Shown here one piece after another: positions 17,881-25,683 of a DNA stretch of 64,000 nt. The notes under the pieces were generated by a model, which saw only the letters and a list, made by a program, of their open reading frames with translations, was not told the DNA's origin and made no database searches. This DNA comes from Streptomyces hyaluromycini (GTDB taxonomy: Bacteria > Actinomycetota > Actinomycetes > Streptomycetales > Streptomycetaceae). The position numbers and the translations under genes were made by a program. Each line of letters opens with the position of its first letter. The first letter of the stretch is position 1. The DNA lies in assembly GCF_002217755.1 (NCBI RefSeq), contig NZ_BCFL01000038.1, positions 62,001 to 126,000 of the forward strand. Direction: 5' to 3'.

Positions 17881-17923
17881 CAACGGGGGGTTTTGTCGAC
17901 ACGGACCCGCCCTGCATGATGGC

Positions 17924-17953
17924 GGTCCGGCGCCCCGCAATGGGCGCCGGACC
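17924..17953. terminator. 12-bp perfect hairpin between the ABC-F gene and dimethylargininase
   Basis: GGTCCGGCGCCC 17924-17935 pairs with GGGCGCCGGACC 17942-17953 across a 6-nt loop. There is no T-run. It could end ABC-F transcription, or be part of the leader of the next gene, whose start lies 25 nt downstream. Confidence 0.5.
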
Positions 17954-17977
17954 GAACCCCGACCCCGGAGACCCGTC

Positions 17978-18754
17978 GTGCCCAGCAAGAAGGCCCTCAT
18001 CCGCCGCCCCAGCCCGCGCCTCGCCGAAGGCCTGGTGACGCACATCGAGCGGGAGAAGGTCGACGTCGAGCTCGCCCAGGAGCAGTGGGAGGCGTACGCG
18101 GAGACACTGCGCGCGCACGGCTGGGAGACCGTCGAGGTGGACCCGGAGGACGACTGCCCGGACTCGGTGTTCGTCGAGGACACGGTCGTCATGTACAAGA
18201 ACGTCGCGCTGATCACCCGGCCCGGCGCCGAGTCCCGGCGCGAGGAGACGGCCGGCGTCGAGGAGGCGGTGGCCCGCCTCGGCTGCTCGGTGAACTGGAT
18301 CTGGGAACCGGGCACCCTGGACGGCGGTGACGTCCTCAAGGTCGGCGACACCGTCTACGTCGGCCGCGGCGGGCGGACCAACGCGGCCGGGGTGCAGCAG
18401 CTGCGGGCCGCGTTCGAGCCGCTGGGCGCGCGCGTGGTCGCCGTACCGGTGAGCAAGGTGCTGCATCTGAAGTCGGCGGTGACCGCGCTGCCCGACGGAA
18501 CGATTCTGGGGCACATCCCGAACGTGGACCGGCCCTCGCTGTTCCCGGGTTTCCTGGCGGTGCCCGAGGACGCGGGCGCCCATGTGGTGCTGCTCGGCGG
18601 CGGCAAGCTGCTGATGTCGGCGAGCGCCCCCAAGACGGCGGAGTTGCTGACCGACCTCGGCCACGAGGTGGTCCCGGTGGACATCTCCGAGTTCGAGAAA
18701 CTCGAGGGATGTGTGACGTGCCTCTCGGTGCGACTGCGGGATCTGTACGCCTGA
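17978..18754 (+). CDS. ddaH: NG,NG-dimethylarginine dimethylaminohydrolase (dimethylargininase)
   Basis: 258 residues of the guanidino-modifying pentein family, releasing dimethylamine and citrulline from dimethylarginine. The catalytic residues are Cys248 in CVTCLSVR and His163 in VLHLKSAV; TLDGGDVL near 115 and the acidic CPDSVFVEDT near 60-70 form the substrate pocket. The length is typical. GTG start at 17978 with GGAG eight bases upstream. Hydrolysis of arginine itself or another guanidine compound is the alternative. It may be read through from the ABC-F gene, although a 12-bp hairpin lies between. Confidence 0.9.
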   Translation: MPSKKALIRRPSPRLAEGLVTHIEREKVDVELAQEQWEAYAETLRAHGWETVEVDPEDDCPDSVFVEDTVVMYKNVALITRPGAESRREETAGVEEAVARLGCSVNWIWEPGTLDGGDVLKVGDTVYVGRGGRTNAAGVQQLRAAFEPLGARVVAVPVSKVLHLKSAVTALPDGTILGHIPNVDRPSLFPGFLAVPEDAGAHVVLLGGGKLLMSASAPKTAELLTDLGHEVVPVDISEFEKLEGCVTCLSVRLRDLYA

Positions 18755-18868
18755 CGGGTGCTCATTTCACCTCTTCAACCCTGGGACCTGCGGGTCCCGG
18801 GGCTGGTTGGCATGTCCTGATTCGCCATGCGCACCTGGCCTGATCAGCGGTCTTTACAGCGCACTTAA

Positions 18869-18913
18869 CCTACGGCTTCGTAACCTACGGCTTCGTAGCC
18901 TACGATCGCGTAG
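18869..18913. promoter_or_regulatory. Three tandem 15-bp operator-like palindromes upstream of the desaturase gene
   Basis: Units at 18869-18883, 18884-18898 and 18899-18913 each read CCTACG-N4-CGTA with a variable last base; the palindromic cores TACG-N4-CGTA start at 18871, 18886 and 18901. The third core overlaps TACGAT at 18901-18906, a fair -10 hexamer with TTCGTA 18 bp upstream. A dimeric repressor, TetR-like by site type, is the likely ligand. No regulator gene is adjacent. Confidence 0.65.
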
Positions 18914-18980
18914 GTTCCGGCTCCGCTCGCCGGTCTTCTCCCGTTCATCCGCTCTTGTTCGACGTCCCCCTGGAGTTCCC

Positions 18981-19955
18981 GTGACGATCACTTCTCCCCA
19001 TCTCGGCAGCTCGTCCGCCTGGACCGACGCGCGGCTGCTGTACGCCCTGGAGGAAGTGGTCGAGAAGGAGCTGAACCGGCATCTGCAGGTCGCCAAGGAC
19101 TGGATGCCGCACGAGTACGTGCCGTGGACGGACGCCCGTAACTTCCCCGGTCTCTTCGAGGACGGCCAGGCCTGGGAGAAGGAGCAGTCCAAGGTCACCG
19201 AGATCGGCCGGATCGCCCTGGTGGTGAACCTGCTCACCGAGGACAACCTGCCCAGCTACCACCACGAGATCGCCTCGCTGTTCGGCCGGGACGGCGCCTG
19301 GGGCACCTGGGTGCACCGCTGGACCGCCGAGGAGGGCCGGCACGGCATCGTGATGCGCGACTACCTGCTCGCCTCGCGCGCGGTGGACCCGGACAAGCTG
19401 GAGCAGTTCCGGATGTCGCACATGAGCGAGGGCTTCGAGTCGGACAACCGGCACTCGATGCTGCACTCGATCGCCTACGTCGCCTTCCAGGAGCTCGCGA
19501 CCCGCATCTCGCACCGCAACACCGGCCACCAGTCCGGCGACCCGGTCTGCGACCGTATGCTGGCCCGCATCGCGACCGACGAGAACCTGCACATGGTCTT
19601 CTACCGCAACCTCCTGAAGTCGGCGTTCGAGCTGGCCCCCGACCTGACCATGCAGGCGGTGCGGGACGTCGTGGTCGATTTCCGCATGCCCGGCCACGGC
19701 ATCCCCGGCTTCGAGCGCGCCGCCGCCCAGATGGCGATCGGCGAGGTCTACAACCTGCGTATCCACCACGACGACGTGCTCCAGCCGGTGCTGCGCCACC
19801 TGAAGGTCCTGGAGATCGACGGCCTCGGCCCGGAGGGCCTGCAGGCGCAGGAGGAGCTCGGCCTGTTCATGGGCGGACTGAACGCGGAGGCCACGAAGTT
19901 CGACGAGAAGCTGGCCGCGCGCAAGGCACGGATGGCGGCGCGCGCCGGCGCGTGA
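18981..19955 (+). CDS. Acyl-ACP (stearoyl-ACP-type) desaturase, soluble di-iron enzyme
   Basis: 324 residues from GTG 18981 (MTITSPHLGSS), with TGGAG five bases upstream. The ferritin-like di-iron site is visible: LLTEDNLPSYH, then WTAEEGRHG with the EExxH-like cluster, and ATDENLHMVFYR supplying the last Glu and His. The enzyme places a cis double bond into fatty acyl chains on ACP (or CoA), controlling membrane fluidity, and resembles mycobacterial DesA1/DesA2. The promoter carries three closely packed palindromes, so transcription is probably tightly controlled by a lipid-sensing regulator. Confidence 0.92.
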   Translation: MTITSPHLGSSSAWTDARLLYALEEVVEKELNRHLQVAKDWMPHEYVPWTDARNFPGLFEDGQAWEKEQSKVTEIGRIALVVNLLTEDNLPSYHHEIASLFGRDGAWGTWVHRWTAEEGRHGIVMRDYLLASRAVDPDKLEQFRMSHMSEGFESDNRHSMLHSIAYVAFQELATRISHRNTGHQSGDPVCDRMLARIATDENLHMVFYRNLLKSAFELAPDLTMQAVRDVVVDFRMPGHGIPGFERAAAQMAIGEVYNLRIHHDDVLQPVLRHLKVLEIDGLGPEGLQAQEELGLFMGGLNAEATKFDEKLAARKARMAARAGA

Positions 19956-20022
19956 CGCCACGACGGGCGGGCGCCCGGAATTCCCGGTGCGCCCTGTCGG
20001 TGGCCTGCGGCATCATGCGCGC

Positions 20023-20868
20023 ATGCGTGCTGACACCACCTCCGGCCGGGCGGTCGGCTTCCTCCTGGACCTGATCGACTCCACGGACGCCGACCGGGTA
20101 CGCGCGCGTGTCGGGCTGCCCCGGCCGGCGCCGGAGGACCTCCGGGAGGCCAGGCGCCGGATCCCCTGGGGGCTGCCGGCGCTGCCGTCATCGGTGGTGC
20201 TGTGGATGCTCCAGGAGGACGACCCGGATCTCAACACCGTCGTCTGGCGGCTGCTCACGGACCGGGACACGGCACTGCAGCGGGCGATCCTGGACGGCGT
20301 GCCCTTCGCACCGGGGCGATTGCAGGCGGTGGAGGTCGACCCGGTCCTGCGCGACGACTACGAGGCACCGCCGGTCCCGGACCGGGTCGCCCGCCTCGGA
20401 CTGGTGCCGGCCCTGCGCGAGTCGGACTCCATGGCCGCCGCGCGGGAGGCCACCTCCATGGTCTACCGGCGTGAGCACTGGCAGACGGTCGCCGAGGCGG
20501 ACCGTGAGAACTCCCTGCCCGGCTACGTCCGCTGGGCGCTGGCCGTCCGCCCGGACTGCCCGCCCTCGCTGCGCGCCCAGTTCGGCACGCACCGCAAGTT
20601 CGATTTCCGCGTCCGCCAGGCGGGGATCCTGGACGGGCCCGCCGTGTACGCCCTGGACCACGGACCGGCCCTGGACGTGCTGAAGGTCCTCTCCCTGGGG
20701 CACGTGATGTTCCCGTGCCGCGCCGCCGAGGCCGAGGACGCGCTGCGCCCGCTGGTCCGGGACCATCTCGGCGACCGCGAGGAGGCCTGGGCGGTGCTGG
20801 CCCAGCTCCTCGACGGCTTCCACGGCACGACCGGGGAGCTCGTCGTGACCGCGGGGGCCATCGCCTAG
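20023..20868 (+). CDS. Hypothetical protein
   Basis: 281 residues from ATG 20023 (MRADTTSGRAV); CATCAT nine bases before the start could be a -10 element for a leaderless message. I do not recognise the family. The protein is soluble, helical and acidic, with a WALAVRPDCPPSLRAQFGTH stretch near 190-210 and no obvious catalytic motif. It ends in a CTAG shared with the stop codon of the converging membrane-protein gene. Codon use is like that of its neighbours. Confidence 0.75.
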   Translation: MRADTTSGRAVGFLLDLIDSTDADRVRARVGLPRPAPEDLREARRRIPWGLPALPSSVVLWMLQEDDPDLNTVVWRLLTDRDTALQRAILDGVPFAPGRLQAVEVDPVLRDDYEAPPVPDRVARLGLVPALRESDSMAAAREATSMVYRREHWQTVAEADRENSLPGYVRWALAVRPDCPPSLRAQFGTHRKFDFRVRQAGILDGPAVYALDHGPALDVLKVLSLGHVMFPCRAAEAEDALRPLVRDHLGDREEAWAVLAQLLDGFHGTTGELVVTAGAIA

Positions 20869-21476
20869 GGCGCCGTCCGCTGCTCGTACCGGTCCGGATA
20901 GCGCTCGGTGAATTTCACCGCCCAGACCAGCAGGGCGATGGGGATGACCCAGTTGAACCAGTCGCTGCCCGCCGGGATCAGGATGGCCAGCCAGGTGGAC
21001 AGGGCCATCAGCGCGAAGACCGCTCCCCAGGCCGCGGTCAGCACCTTGTTGACGTGCTCGAAGACGGGCGAGTCCCAGTACTCGCGCGGCACCGAGTGAC
21101 GGGCGTACTGCGCGGTGAAGGGGTCGGACAGCAGGGAGCCGAGCGCCACGACGGCCACGACCGCGCTGGAGATGACCTGGGCGTACGTCTCCAGCCAGAT
21201 CAGCTCGTGGCGGTCCAGGGCGAGGGCGAGGACGCAGAGCACGGCGAAGAACACGATGGCGACCATGTCCAGAAGGAAGAACCGGCCCCGGAGCATGTCC
21301 TTGCCGGAGAGCACGGCGGCGGCGATCAGCGCGGCCAGTGCCGCGTACTCCCAGGTGCTGGGGCTGGCCACGACGCCGAAGATGATCCACGGGGCGAAGG
21401 AGAGGAACACGCTCCCGGCGCCTACGGGCTTCTCGGCCCGGGTCCGGGTGGCGGGCCGGTGTTCGGTGTGTCCCAT
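20865..21476 (-). CDS. Integral membrane protein of unknown function
   Basis: 203 residues from ATG 21476, preceded by GGGAGGAG. About six membrane helices can be seen in three pairs: SVFLSFAPWIIFGVV with YAALAALIAAAVL, FFLLDMVAIVFFAVLCVLAL with ISSAVVAVVALGSLL, and AAWGAVFALMALSTWLAILI with VIPIALLVWAVKF. A cytoplasmic loop carries YARHSVPREYWDSPVF. The stop codon overlaps that of the gene at 20023-20868. No transporter or enzyme signature is seen. Confidence 0.78.
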   Translation of the reverse strand: MGHTEHRPATRTRAEKPVGAGSVFLSFAPWIIFGVVASPSTWEYAALAALIAAAVLSGKDMLRGRFFLLDMVAIVFFAVLCVLALALDRHELIWLETYAQVISSAVVAVVALGSLLSDPFTAQYARHSVPREYWDSPVFEHVNKVLTAAWGAVFALMALSTWLAILIPAGSDWFNWVIPIALLVWAVKFTERYPDRYEQRTAP

Positions 21477-21651
21477 GGGAACTCCTCCCATCGCCACGTC
21501 GCTCTCCTACCAGCGTGCCGCGCGGGCGGGCCGCTCGCATGCCTGCCGGCGCGAGGGTCGCCGCCCGCCGACCGGTCGGCGATGCGCGCGGCCCGGCCGC
21601 ACGGCTCCTGGCGTGGGAAAGGCGGGCGCTCCTGGCGCCGGGACGGTCCCG

Positions 21652-23439
21652 GTGCCCGAGGGGCCCGCATCCGGTGCCGGGAGCAGCCGTGCCCCGCCGG
21701 CCGAGCAGGACCTCCTCGCCCGCCTCCACGTCGACGGACGACGGACGACGGATCGTGCCGGCCGGCATCGGCCGGGCCAGCTGCCGGGCACCGCACGCGC
21801 CGACGGTCGAGCACCGGATCGCCGCCGCCGTCACCGACCCGGGCGTCCCTCCGGAAGCTCTTCCCGGAAGCTCTTCGAGGGGGGCAAGACGGCGACGTTC
21901 TTCTCGCACCTGGCCCGCGCACACCCGGACACCACGCTGGTGTACGTGCCGGCGGCGAACCTGACCCCGGACGACCTGCTGGTCAACGCACCGGTCCGGG
22001 ACCCCCACACGGGCGAACTGGTGCTGCGCCAGCTGGTGATGAGCCAGCTCAAGCCGGGCCGGCCGTTCGTGCTGCTGATCGACGACTCGCTGCAGGCGGG
22101 CGACACGATCCAGTCGCAGCTGATGCAGATCGCCTGCAACTGGTCGCTGGGCGAGCACGATCTGCGCGCCCTGGGCTGCACAGGCGTGTTCCTCACCGAC
22201 AACGAGTCACTGTCGGAGACCTCGACACGCCGTGGTGACCTGGCGCTCCTGGACCGCATGGTGACGATGCGGATCACGGCGAACGACACCTCGTGGCGCC
22301 GGCACCTCGCGGCCAAGTACCGCCCGTGGGACCTGCGTCCGGTGTTCTCCCTGTGGGCGTCCCTCTCCCCCGCGCTGCGCGAGCTGCTCTCTCCGCGCAC
22401 CCTCGACCATGTGCTGGCCAACGCGCGCGAGGGCTTCCCGCTGCGCTGGGGCCTGCCGCTGCTCGACGGCGAGCGGCTGCGGCTGGCCGAGCCGGGCCCG
22501 GACGGACGGCCGGGGCAGAACCGCACGGCCGAGATCCTCGACCGGATCGCCGCGAGCGTGGGCGTGGCCAACCCGGCGACGGTCGCGGACCCGGTGCGGC
22601 AGGTGGTGCGGGCGGCGCTGCGCAACCGCTGGACGGTGCTGCTCCAGGGGCCGCCGGGCTGCGGCAAGACGGAGCTGGTCCGGGAGACCCTGCGCGCGGG
22701 GCTGGGCCGGGACGCCCTGTACTTCTCGCTGCCGGTGACGAACGTCGAGGACCTGTGCGCACCGGTGCCGTCCCCGGACGGCACGCTCGACAACCTCCTC
22801 GCCGCGCCCTTCACGGGTCCGGAGCCCAAGGCGATCGTGTGGGACGAGTACAACCGGCCCAAGGACCGGGCCGCGTTCGCCAAGCTGATGGAGGTCACCC
22901 AGGAGTGGTCGCTGGCGGGACGCCGGATCGAGAACCTGCGCGCCCAGATAGCCGTGCAGAATCCGCCGTACCACCTGGGCCGCAAGCTGCTGGTGTCGCG
23001 GAACAACATCGCCCAGTCGACCAGGTTCACGGCGTCGCTGCTGGTCGAGCCCGAGGACATCCCGGCCAACGAGTGGCTGCTCGCGCGGTACGGCCGGGAC
23101 GCCGAGACGGTTCTGGAGTGGTGGAAGCACGACATCGACGACGAGGGCCGGGCCTGGATCACCAAGCGGACCCTGGAGCGGCTCGTCAAACTGCACCGCA
23201 AGGGCCTGCCGCTGGAGATGGGCACGGTCTACCTCGGCGACGGCGAGTACGCGCCGGTGCCGCTGACGGCCCTCATCGACCGTTTCAGGGGCCGCCCGGT
23301 CACCGGGCTGCGCGAGCTGGCCCGGGACGTCGACGCCTGGGAATCCCAGCTGCGCAGGGCCGCCGCGCACTCCGACGAGGGCGGTGACGACAGCGACGTG
23401 GTGCACCAGATCTCGCCAACGCGGAGCTGTCCCAGCTGA
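21652..23439 (+). CDS. Two-domain MoxR-like AAA+ ATPase, frameshifted near both ends
   Basis: As written, the frame gives about 595 residues from GTG 21652 (start uncertain; GTG 21613 is possible). The first ATPase region has a worn P-loop (FEGGKTATFFSHL) and Walker B FVLLIDDS. The second has Walker A GPPGCGKTELV and Walker B AIVWDEYNRPKDR, with a downstream QNPPYHLGR region like MoxR-type chaperone ATPases. The natural C terminus is out of frame: after 23411 the frame beginning at 23412 codes 53 more residues (LANAELSQLKRDRAAV onward) to a TGA at 23571-23573. Between about 21793 and 21863 another frame (VEHRIAAAVTDPGVPPEAL) looks more protein-like. It faces the LRR-SDR operon tail to tail. 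Confidence 0.75.
   Translation: MPEGPASGAGSSRAPPAEQDLLARLHVDGRRTTDRAGRHRPGQLPGTARADGRAPDRRRRHRPGRPSGSSSRKLFEGGKTATFFSHLARAHPDTTLVYVPAANLTPDDLLVNAPVRDPHTGELVLRQLVMSQLKPGRPFVLLIDDSLQAGDTIQSQLMQIACNWSLGEHDLRALGCTGVFLTDNESLSETSTRRGDLALLDRMVTMRITANDTSWRRHLAAKYRPWDLRPVFSLWASLSPALRELLSPRTLDHVLANAREGFPLRWGLPLLDGERLRLAEPGPDGRPGQNRTAEILDRIAASVGVANPATVADPVRQVVRAALRNRWTVLLQGPPGCGKTELVRETLRAGLGRDALYFSLPVTNVEDLCAPVPSPDGTLDNLLAAPFTGPEPKAIVWDEYNRPKDRAAFAKLMEVTQEWSLAGRRIENLRAQIAVQNPPYHLGRKLLVSRNNIAQSTRFTASLLVEPEDIPANEWLLARYGRDAETVLEWWKHDIDDEGRAWITKRTLERLVKLHRKGLPLEMGTVYLGDGEYAPVPLTALIDRFRGRPVTGLRELARDVDAWESQLRRAAAHSDEGGDDSDVVHQISPTRSCPS
21851..21876 (+). repeat. Perfect 13-bp tandem duplication inside the AAA+ gene
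   Basis: CCGGAAGCTCTTC occurs at 21851-21863 and again at 21864-21876 without gap. It coincides with the point where the protein-like reading frame changes, just before the first P-loop. Confidence 0.8.
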
Positions 23440-23576
23440 AGAGAGACCGTGCGGCGGTGGGCCGCCTGGTGGCGCTGCTCCCGGCCAAGCTGCGCGCGAC
23501 CTACCTGGTGGGGGCGTCCGAGCGGCAGCAGCGGTTCTGGATGGAGGTCTTCACGGAGCTGCGGCGGAGCTGACGG

Positions 23577-24248
23577 TCAGGCCTCCGGCGGCGCGGTCCG
23601 GTGGACGCTGCGCACGGCGGCCACGTCGGCCGGGACCGCGGGTGCCGGGATGTGAGCGCTGAGGTCGTCCAGGCGGCGCTTGACGCTCGCGGCGATGCCT
23701 GCGCCGAGGCGGTAGCGGGTGGCCGTGCCGGCGTGCACCGCGTGGTCGAGGAGGCGGTGGGCCTCGCGGCTGCGCATCCCGGTGTGGGTCAGCACCAGGT
23801 GGGCGAGTCGGTGCCCGGAGCCGGACAGGGCCCGGCCGATCGTGTCGGCGGCGGCCAGGTCGATCTGGTTGTCGCCCGCGGCGAGCACGGCCGCCGCGCG
23901 GACCCGCCCCAGGTCGAGCAGGGTCACCCCGGCGCCGGAACCGGCCACGGCTTCCGCGCCTTCGTCGCCGAGCGCGTCCGTGCCGAGCAGCAGGTGCCGT
24001 ACCGGAGTGGGCCCTTCGCCGAGGGCCTCGGCGATCAGGGCGGCGCCCGCCGCGCCGACGCCCTGCTTGCACAGGTCGAGGCGGCCGTCCGGCAGGGCGG
24101 TGCCCGCGGTGAAGTCCAGCCGTTCCCCGGCCGGGCGGCCGGCCCGCAACCAGTCGAGCAGCGGGGCGAGTTCGGCGGCCGGGCGCGGCACGACGGGCGG
24201 AACACCGGCGAAGGTCTCCCGCTGAGAGTCCTGCGGTTCCTCGTTCAC
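23577..24248 (-). CDS. Short leucine-rich-repeat (ribonuclease-inhibitor-like) protein
   Basis: 223 residues from GTG 24248. The central part shows LRR-like units (RLDLCKQGVGAAGAALIAEAL, VRHLLLGTDALGDEGAEAV, VTLLDLGRVRAAAVLAAGDN, LAHLVLTHTGMRSREAHRLL), about four, suggesting a small arc for protein binding. That is few for this family. The start overlaps the stop of the SDR gene (GTGA), so the two proteins are made together. Its 3' end lies four bases from the restored end of the AAA+ gene. Function unknown; a scaffold or adaptor role is inferred. Confidence 0.75.
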   Translation of the reverse strand: MNEEPQDSQRETFAGVPPVVPRPAAELAPLLDWLRAGRPAGERLDFTAGTALPDGRLDLCKQGVGAAGAALIAEALGEGPTPVRHLLLGTDALGDEGAEAVAGSGAGVTLLDLGRVRAAAVLAAGDNQIDLAAADTIGRALSGSGHRLAHLVLTHTGMRSREAHRLLDHAVHAGTATRYRLGAGIAASVKRRLDDLSAHIPAPAVPADVAAVRSVHRTAPPEA

Positions 24249-25573
24249 CACGCCGCCTCCCGGTAGTCCTTCAGGAACACCCCGGACACCGGGTCCCCGG
24301 CCTCGCCGCGCACGATCGGGTCGTAGACGCGGGCCGCCCCGTCGACGATGTCGAGGGGGGTGCGGAAACCGGCGCCCGCCATCCGGGCCTTCTTCGGCGC
24401 CGGGTTCTCGTCGGTGATCCAGCCGGTGTCGACGGCGCACATGTGGACGCCCCGCTCGGCGAGTTCGGCGGCGCTGGTGCGGGTGAGCATGTTGAGCGCC
24501 GCCTTGGCCATGTTGGTGTGCGGATGACCCGCCATCTTGTTGCGGACGGTGAAACGGCCCTCGACGGCGGTCACGTTGACCACATAGCGGCGCGGGTGCG
24601 GCGAGGCCAGCAGCAGCGGCAGCAGCCGGTCGCAGAGCAGGGCCGGGGCCAGGGCGTTGACGAGCTGGGTCTCCAGGACCTCGGCCGGGTCGAGGTCGCC
24701 GAGCCGGGCCGACCAGGAGTTCTCGGGTGACGGGTCGGGCAGCAGTCCGGCCTCGTCGGCCTCGCGCAGCGCGACGGGCAGGGCCGCGGCCGAGCCCGCC
24801 AGCCGGCGCATGGGGGTGAACCCGGGGGCCTGCCGGGTACCCGGGGGCAGGGCATCGCGCTCGCCGGCGGCCAGCAGGGCGTACGACTCGGGCGGTCTGC
24901 GCACGGTCTGGGCCGCGTTGTTGACGAGGATGTCCAGCGGCTCGCCCTCCTGCCGCAACTCCTCGCACAGGCCGAGGACCTGGCGCGGGTCGCGCAGGTC
25001 GACGGCGAGGACGGTGAGCCGGTCCAGCCACCTGTCGCTGCCCGGCACCGCCTCGAAACGCCGCCGGGTGTCGTACGGGAAGCGCGAGGTGACGAGGACG
25101 TCGGCGCCGTCGCGCAGCATCATCAGCGCCAGCTGGAAGCCGATCTTCACCCGGCCGCCGGTGAGCAGCACCCGACGGCCGTCGAGGTCGGTGCTCAGGG
25201 CGCGGCGTGCGGTGTTGTCGGCGGCGCAGGCGGGGCAGAGCCGGTGGTAGAAGGTGTCGACCTGCCGATAGGGCGACTTGCAGACGTAGCAGGTACGCGG
25301 CTTGCGGAAGACACCCCCGGCGCCGGGCACGGCCAGCGGCGCGTCCTCGCGGCGGTCCAGGGCGCCGGTCGCGGTCGCGGCCATCACTGCGGCGTCGGCC
25401 GTCGACGTCTCGGTGCCGCGCGTCTTACGGCGGCGCAGCCGGCCGTCGCGGGCGATGGAGGCGGCGACCTGCTCGGCACGCAGCCGCACCGGATCGTCGA
25501 CGGGCAGCGCCCGCAGCTTCCCCACGACCTCGTGGAAAGCGGCCAGTTCCGCCTCGGTGATCGCCTCGCCCAT
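24245..25573 (-). CDS. SDR-fold protein with N-terminal zinc ribbon and altered active site
   Basis: 442 residues. Residues 1-60 are charged and helical. Cys95, Cys98, Cys113 and Cys116 (CYVC and CPAC) form a zinc-ribbon-like knuckle. From about 130 the chain is a short-chain dehydrogenase/reductase: LLTGGRVKIGFQLA for the dinucleotide loop, VNNAAQT at 217-223, NVTAVEG near 335. In the active-site helix HTNMAKAAL the Lys is 357, but the position of the catalytic Tyr is Thr353, so ordinary SDR catalysis is doubtful. Two tRNA genes lie directly upstream on the same strand, the nearer ending 28 bp before ATG 25573. Binding or sensing rather than reduction is possible. Confidence 0.8.
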   Translation of the reverse strand: MGEAITEAELAAFHEVVGKLRALPVDDPVRLRAEQVAASIARDGRLRRRKTRGTETSTADAAVMAATATGALDRREDAPLAVPGAGGVFRKPRTCYVCKSPYRQVDTFYHRLCPACAADNTARRALSTDLDGRRVLLTGGRVKIGFQLALMMLRDGADVLVTSRFPYDTRRRFEAVPGSDRWLDRLTVLAVDLRDPRQVLGLCEELRQEGEPLDILVNNAAQTVRRPPESYALLAAGERDALPPGTRQAPGFTPMRRLAGSAAALPVALREADEAGLLPDPSPENSWSARLGDLDPAEVLETQLVNALAPALLCDRLLPLLLASPHPRRYVVNVTAVEGRFTVRNKMAGHPHTNMAKAALNMLTRTSAAELAERGVHMCAVDTGWITDENPAPKKARMAGAGFRTPLDIVDGAARVYDPIVRGEAGDPVSGVFLKDYREAAW

Positions 25574-25600
25574 CCGCCCCGCCCCGTGTCCGCCGTACCG

Positions 25601-25672
25601 CGGTCCCGGCCGGATTCGAACCGGCGTATCCGCCTTGGCAAGGCGGCGAGTCTGCCTCTGCTCTACAGGACC
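25601..25672 (-). tRNA. Atypical tRNA-Gly (anticodon GCC)
   Basis: 72 nt with seven acceptor pairs (GGTCCTG/CGGGACC, one G-T), a 3-bp D stem, five perfect anticodon pairs (CCGCC/GGCGG) around loop TTGCCAA, and a T arm GCCGG-TTCGAAT-CCGGC. T8, G18-G19, T33, T54, T55, C56 and A58 positions are normal. No CCA is encoded. It does not resemble the usual Streptomyces tRNA-Gly(GCC), whose acceptor begins GCGGGC. It lies 28 bp upstream of the SDR gene. Confidence 0.75.
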
Positions 25673-25683
25673 TCGTCACGCGG

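Noticed and set aside
23577..25031. 484-codon frame fusing an Arg-rich segment to the LRR protein
   Set aside because: The first part is off-frame SDR sequence; the LRR gene starts at GTG 24248 in a GTGA overlap.
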